DNA of 10,496 nucleotides from JAQVUB01 sp033809415 (GTDB lineage: Bacteria > Verrucomicrobiota > Lentisphaeria > Oligosphaerales > Oligosphaeraceae). Where the stretch lies: positions 1-10,496 of the forward strand of contig JAPXLT010000162.1 of assembly GCA_033809415.1 (NCBI GenBank), in the 5' to 3' direction. A program made the translations under genes and the position numbers. Shown in pieces: positions 7,411 to 10,496 of this stretch. Numbering within the stretch: position 1 is the stretch's first letter; each line of letters starts with the position of its first letter. The notes beneath the pieces are model-generated. The model saw only the letters and a program-made list of their open reading frames with translations. It had not been told where the DNA came from and did no database searches.

Positions 7411-7480
7411 AGTTTTCACTTTTTATTTTTTGCTGTGGTGGGAAGCAACCATTTTTTTAGTCTAATTGTGAGGTTTACCC

Positions 7481-7690
7481 ATGAATGAAGAGTATTTGGC
7501 TCGTGCCCGGACTCAAGTCAAGGATGTGCGTTTATTCATCAATGGGGTGGCGAAGCGGGCGCTTCAGCTTTCGAAGGGGAACCGGCGTCTGGTACCTACT
7601 TTGCCGGATGACACCCGCTCGAATCTGGATATTGCGCTGCTCGAGATTGCCGAGGGCAAGGTCGTCATCAAACCTGGTGGCGAAGAATAA
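7481..7690 (+). CDS. rpoZ: DNA-directed RNA polymerase subunit omega
   Basis: This 69-residue protein carries the two short motifs of the omega subunit. The first is AKRALQLSKG (residues 24-33, compare the family's AKRARQL-x-G), followed by LVP at 37-39. The second is IALLEIAEGKV (51-61, compare the family's VALREIAEG). Omega assists assembly and stability of RNA polymerase by binding the beta-prime subunit and works in the cytoplasm. The length is normal for the family. GTGAGGT (7468-7474) lies 6 nt upstream of the ATG, giving a clear start, and a candidate promoter is at 7383-7410. A strong terminator begins 26 nt after the stop, so it is likely a single-gene transcript. Nothing in it suggests damage. 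The usual neighbours of rpoZ in other phyla, such as gmk, are not present here. Confidence 0.88.
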   Translation: MNEEYLARARTQVKDVRLFINGVAKRALQLSKGNRRLVPTLPDDTRSNLDIALLEIAEGKVVIKPGGEE

Positions 7691-7716
7691 TGGATTTTTA
7701 AAGTTTTATCGAGTTG

Positions 7717-7750
7717 CCAGCTCCTGATCGAGAGGAGCTGGTTTTTTTTT
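7717..7750 (+). terminator. Intrinsic terminator after rpoZ
   Basis: A 9-bp perfect stem, CCAGCTCCT (7717-7725) with AGGAGCTGG (7733-7741), encloses a 7-nt loop and is followed directly by nine T residues (7742-7750). The geometry is textbook for a rho-independent terminator on the + strand. Confidence 0.93.
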
Positions 7751-7765
7751 GAAAGAAATCTGCTG

Positions 7766-9160
7766 ATGCTTGACGCCCCTTCTGAAATACTGGTACCGGA
7801 TGCCTCGGCGCAAACGAAGGACAGTGTCCGGGCGCTGTCTCCGCGTGAGCGCCGCTATGCTGTCCTGTTGTTTGCTCTCGGCATCGTCATTTACTTTGTT
7901 GTCAATATCCAGCGTGTTGCAGTGCCGGGGCAGATTTTCAATGAGTTGCAGTCAGACCTTCAGATTTCAGCGACCCAGGTGGCGAACTTGGGTGCTGTTT
8001 TCATGTATGTGTATGCAGTGACGCAGCTGCTGGTCGGGTTGCTGGTTGACAAGTACGGCGGCATGCGGGTGCTGGGAGCGGGCGCGGTTCTGATGACCGT
8101 CGGCGGAATTCTCTTTCCGCTGTCCGATTCACATGCCATGCTGTTGATGAGCCGGATGCTGGTCGGGCTGGGTTGCGGTGCGGCTTATCTGAGCATGGTC
8201 AAGGAGTGCGATCGGCTGTACAGCGACAATTTTACTGCCGTCATGGGGCTGGTGATCTTTCTGGGCTACTTGGGCGGAGTGGTGGGAACCTTCCCGCTGG
8301 CCAAGGGTGCTAGCCTGCTAGGCTGGCGACCCTGCCTGCTGGCCATCGGCTTGGCAGGAGCGCTGCCCACGCTGCTGATTGCCTGCATCTGGAAAAAAGC
8401 CGCGCATCCCAAGGTGGCCGACGAGCCAATCAGCTTCAAACCCTATCTGTACGGTTTCCGAAACCTGAATAACCTAAAAATCCTCTTTTCCTTTGCCATC
8501 AATTTTTCCCTCTATTATGTTATCCTGACGGTCGTCGGGAAAAAGTTTCTCGAGGATGTTGGCGGGGTGCGTCCCGGCACGGCGGCTTTCTGTTGTACGC
8601 TGATGGTGATTTTGTCCGCGATTCTGAACCAGGTTGTCGGTGTGTTGTGCAGTTATACCGGCAATTTGCGCAGGCCGTACTTTCGCTTTCTGAATTTTCT
8701 GCCATTGCTGGGCTGTGCCATGCTGGTGGCAGGGCTACTGTTGAAAGGCTCCAAACCCGGCTGGGGCGGATATTTCATTGTCACCTTTCTGATCATCAGC
8801 TTGACCAGCGGCTTCAGCCCGATCACCAATGCCCTTTCACGGGAGACCAATCCCCCCGCAGCAACTGGAGTGGCAGTAGGCATCACCAACTTCGGCGCCT
8901 ATATTATGGTCGCCATTTTCGGTAGTCTGTCAGGGATGGTGCTGGATGCCTTCCAAGGCAGGGCGACGATCACGCCGGAGGGAGGCCTGGTCTATCCCAC
9001 CTCCGCCTGGCTATGCCTGTTCAGCCTCTTTTTCCTGATTTCCATCGGAACTTTCAAAATTGCCCTGACTTATCCGGAAACCTACGGGCGGAATATCTAC
9101 GCCGGCAAAAAACGAATTCTGCAGATTACCCGTTTTCTGCGGCTGACCCTCTATGAATGA
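7766..9160 (+). CDS. Major facilitator superfamily (MFS) transporter
   Basis: This 464-residue protein has about 12 hydrophobic segments, in two sets of six separated by a longer polar loop around residues 210-235. After the polar N-terminus (1-30), helix 1 lies at about 31-53 and helix 2 at about 71-93. The MFS motif A follows as GLLVDKYGGMR at 91-101, between helices 2 and 3. Another conserved element is SRMLVGLGCGAAY in helix 4. This places it in MFS_1; the overall look resembles the sugar-phosphate/organic-anion permease group, but the substrate cannot be read from sequence. The ATG at 7766 is only 15 nt after the T-tract of the rpoZ terminator and has no clear ribosome binding site (only GAAAGAAA), and no alternative in-frame ATG exists before about residue 80. 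Its G+C looks higher than that of the left-hand operon. Confidence 0.88.
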   Translation: MLDAPSEILVPDASAQTKDSVRALSPRERRYAVLLFALGIVIYFVVNIQRVAVPGQIFNELQSDLQISATQVANLGAVFMYVYAVTQLLVGLLVDKYGGMRVLGAGAVLMTVGGILFPLSDSHAMLLMSRMLVGLGCGAAYLSMVKECDRLYSDNFTAVMGLVIFLGYLGGVVGTFPLAKGASLLGWRPCLLAIGLAGALPTLLIACIWKKAAHPKVADEPISFKPYLYGFRNLNNLKILFSFAINFSLYYVILTVVGKKFLEDVGGVRPGTAAFCCTLMVILSAILNQVVGVLCSYTGNLRRPYFRFLNFLPLLGCAMLVAGLLLKGSKPGWGGYFIVTFLIISLTSGFSPITNALSRETNPPAATGVAVGITNFGAYIMVAIFGSLSGMVLDAFQGRATITPEGGLVYPTSAWLCLFSLFFLISIGTFKIALTYPETYGRNIYAGKKRILQITRFLRLTLYE

Positions 9161-9204
9161 GCGGAAGGACTCAGATTGTCTACATAATGGGGCGGTTTTC
9201 TGTA

Positions 9205-9221
9205 GCGCCTCTACGAGGCGC
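9205..9221. repeat. REP-like palindrome 1
   Basis: GCGCCTC (9205-9211), loop TAC and GAGGCGC (9215-9221) form a perfect 7-bp stem. Its GCGCC...TAC...GGCGC core recurs in palindrome 3. Confidence 0.75.
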
Positions 9222-9241
9222 CCTGATTTTGGGGGCATCTT

Positions 9242-9263
9242 ACCCCAGGCTAAAGCCTGGGGT
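9242..9263. repeat. REP-like palindrome 2
   Basis: ACCCCAGGC (9242-9250), loop TAAA and GCCTGGGGT (9255-9263) form a perfect 9-bp stem. Allowing a one-base bulge, CTT (9239-9241) can pair with AAG (9265-9267). The TAAA-loop palindrome with C-rich and G-rich arms resembles dispersed repeats I recall from PVC and acidobacterial genomes. The 8-mer GGTTAAGC follows at 9261-9268 and again at 9271-9278. Confidence 0.78.
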
Positions 9264-9276
9264 TAAGCATGGTTAA

Positions 9277-9300
9277 GCGCCTACGGCGCAAGCTCTTGCG
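9277..9300. repeat. REP-like palindrome 3 and adjoining palindrome
   Basis: GCGCC (9277-9281), loop TAC and GGCGC (9285-9289) repeat the core of palindrome 1 with shorter arms. It overlaps a second palindrome, CGCAAG (9287-9292) with CTTGCG (9295-9300), so alternative folding is possible. Confidence 0.65.
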
Positions 9301-9376
9301 TCTGTGCGCCATGCATCTGTCCTCTATTTCCCTTACTGCCCCATTACTTTTTTTTGCATATTTCTGCGGGGGCTTG

Positions 9377-10495
9377 ATGATGACGAGTGCAGATGATGAG
9401 CGTCTTGATGTCTTGCAGGTGACGGAAGCTTGCAGTGCTGGAGTGCGCCGCCATCTCGAGCTGATCTTGCCGGCTCTGGCGGAACGCGGCCTGCGTTGCG
9501 GCCTGTTCGCCTTTTCCGGGAGAAGCGATGCGGATTTTGCGGTGCTTCGGGGACGGCTTGTGTCGTCTGGCTGTCCGGTTGAATGGCTCGAGTTGCATGG
9601 GGGGCTTTCTCCTGGGGTTCTATGGCGGGTGCGTCTTCGGCTACGGGGCATGTTGCGGCAATATCGTCCGCGCTGCCTGCATTTGCATGCTGGCTGGGCC
9701 GGGCTATTGGGGCGCATGCTGCTTTCCGCTCCTGCCGGCACCCGGGTTCTTTATTCACCGCATGCTTTCGGCTTCCATGATGGGCAGCCCCTCTGGCGAA
9801 AAGCGTTGATGCCCCGCCTCGAGAAAATCCTTGCGCGGAAAACCGATGGGTATATCCTGGTTGGCAGGGAAGAACTGGCCGAGGCCAAGCAACTGAGCTT
9901 GCCCGACGAAAAATTATTTCTTGCGGAAAACGCTCTTCCTGAGGGCTTCGCGCAGCAATTGCTATCCCGCGAGGAGGCCCGCCGGGAACTTGGCATTGCT
10001 TCCCTCGAACACGCAGTTCTGGTGCCTTGTCGTCTTGCTTGGCAGAAAGGTCTGGATATACTGCTGTACGCCTTGGCAAAATGTCCGTTGCCAGACCCTG
10101 CTCCTGTATTTTATCTCTGTGGCGAAGGTCCGGAAAAATCTGCATTGCAGTCGTTGGCCGGAGAACTCGACCTGCTGCCTAGATTGCGGTTTTGTGGTAC
10201 GATTCCTGCCCTCTGGCGCAAATTGTTGGCCTTCGATCAGGTCATCCTTCCTTCCCGCTATGAAGGGCGCTCCTATGCACTGCTGGAATGCCTCGCGGCT
10301 GGATTGCCGGTGCTGGCCAGCGATATCCCGGCCAACCGCATCTCCGATCAAATGCTGACCTTTAACGCCGGAGAAAGCGATTCGCTCGCCGCTCGATTGC
10401 CGCAACTCTGGACACAAAAGCCGCGCTCAACAGAAATATTCAACGGAATAACTCTCTCGAATCAAATCGATCAGCTGCTGCAAGCATATTTTTAA
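9377..10495 (+). CDS. GT4-type (GT-B fold) glycosyltransferase
   Basis: This 372-residue protein transfers a sugar from a nucleotide-sugar donor to a surface polysaccharide, lipid or similar acceptor, as is usual for GT4 enzymes. The N-terminal half has DVLQVTEACSAGVRRHLELI (a glycine/arginine-containing nucleotide-fold start), HLHAGWAGLLGR and YSPHAFGFHDG. The C-terminal half has VPCRLAWQKGLDILL, FYLCGEGP and LRFCGT. Then comes the donor-binding E-x7-E motif in YEGRSYALLECLAAGLPVLASD, with E296 and E304. The C-terminal Rossmann half seems complete and the gene ends at a TAA at 10493-10495. The start at 9377 (or the adjoining ATG at 9380) is preferred: an in-frame ATG at 9269 would put the N-terminus in the repeat cluster and add a spurious hydrophobic segment. 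The acceptor, donor and pathway cannot be told from this window; no other surface-polysaccharide gene is seen. Confidence 0.88.
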   Translation: MMTSADDERLDVLQVTEACSAGVRRHLELILPALAERGLRCGLFAFSGRSDADFAVLRGRLVSSGCPVEWLELHGGLSPGVLWRVRLRLRGMLRQYRPRCLHLHAGWAGLLGRMLLSAPAGTRVLYSPHAFGFHDGQPLWRKALMPRLEKILARKTDGYILVGREELAEAKQLSLPDEKLFLAENALPEGFAQQLLSREEARRELGIASLEHAVLVPCRLAWQKGLDILLYALAKCPLPDPAPVFYLCGEGPEKSALQSLAGELDLLPRLRFCGTIPALWRKLLAFDQVILPSRYEGRSYALLECLAAGLPVLASDIPANRISDQMLTFNAGESDSLAARLPQLWTQKPRSTEIFNGITLSNQIDQLLQAYF

Positions 10496-10496
10496 G

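Larger units (their letters stand above)
7032..7480. other. Intergenic region with dispersed-repeat-like element; no convincing gene
   Basis: This 449-nt region follows the PHP-protein stop and precedes rpoZ. Short open frames exist on both strands but consist largely of repeat sequence. It contains the tandem 8-mers at 7179-7202, the inverted repeat at 7187-7238, the 10-nt units at 7311-7340 and a possible promoter near 7383-7410, each listed separately. I see no intrinsic terminator for the upstream operon: no stem followed by a T-tract on the + strand. Bases 7032-7170 and 7239-7310 show nothing I can name. Confidence 0.7.
9161..9376. other. Intergenic region with REP-like palindrome cluster
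   Basis: This 216-nt gap between the transporter and the glycosyltransferase contains several palindromes (9205-9300, listed separately). The first of them is followed by CCTGATTTT, which has too few T residues for a convincing terminator. Bases 9301-9376 hold a pyrimidine-rich stretch with no recognised element apart from GCGGGGG (9365-9371), a possible ribosome binding site. Confidence 0.7.

Noticed and set aside
9205..9230. An intrinsic terminator after the transporter
   Set aside because: The stem is perfect, but it is followed by CCTGATTTT rather than a T-tract, and it matches the core of another palindrome nearby, so REP-like is the better reading.
9269..9376. Upstream start for the glycosyltransferase at 9269
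   Set aside because: It would begin inside palindrome 2/3 sequence and add a hydrophobic N-terminus not expected for a cytoplasmic GT4 enzyme; 9377 starts just before the family's first strand.
9333..10145. A 270-codon minus strand frame opposite the glycosyltransferase
   Set aside because: It is a shadow of a well-supported gene and its translation shows no domain motif and low complexity; the same holds for a 208-codon frame at 3676-4302.

Overview
The window most resembles DNA from the PVC superphylum, probably a Lentisphaerota/Victivallales-like bacterium. This is inferred from the style of the genes: a pseudopilin with an N-terminal FTLIELLVVIAIIAIL segment and a C-terminal H-X9-DG motif, next to large secreted carbohydrate-active-type proteins of the DUF6067 (GH123_N-like) kind. 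No rRNA or tRNA gene is present to confirm the taxon.

Left half (1-7031): all genes lie on the + strand and look like one accessory operon for handling an external glycan or similar substrate. It opens with the last 44 codons of an upstream gene, possibly a LacI-type regulator. Then come the pseudopilin (192-926), a 1133-aa exported protein with a CBM9/DOMON-like N-terminus and a DUF6067-like body (955-4356), a small exported LamG-like jelly-roll protein (4374-5156), and a cytoplasmic protein joining a ThuA/GATase1-like domain to a CehA/McbA-type PHP metallohydrolase domain (5271-7031). The spacings are 28 nt, 17 nt and 114 nt. The 114-nt gap can fold into a compact three-way junction (5160-5227). 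A plausible reading is that the exported proteins bind and cleave a polymer at the surface and the PHP protein processes a product inside, but substrate and reaction are unknown.

Middle (7032-7480): a 449-nt stretch without a convincing gene. It holds tandem 8-mers, a near-perfect 18/19-nt inverted repeat and three 10-nt units, together resembling a dispersed repeat element, followed by a possible promoter. It separates the operon from a housekeeping gene, rpoZ (7481-7690), encoding the omega subunit of RNA polymerase and ending at a strong intrinsic terminator (7717-7750).

Right half (7766-10495): a 12-helix MFS transporter begins only 15 nt after the terminator's T-tract. Next is a 216-nt intergenic region with REP-like palindromes (9205-9300), then a complete GT4-type glycosyltransferase (about 9377-10495). 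By eye these two genes are richer in G+C than the left-hand operon, consistent with a boundary between accessory and resident DNA near 7.0-7.4 kb.

The best candidates for something undescribed are the four-gene pseudopilin/DUF6067/LamG/ThuA-PHP operon, the altered metal-ligand motif of its PHP domain, the three-way-junction RNA, and the two different repeat clusters.
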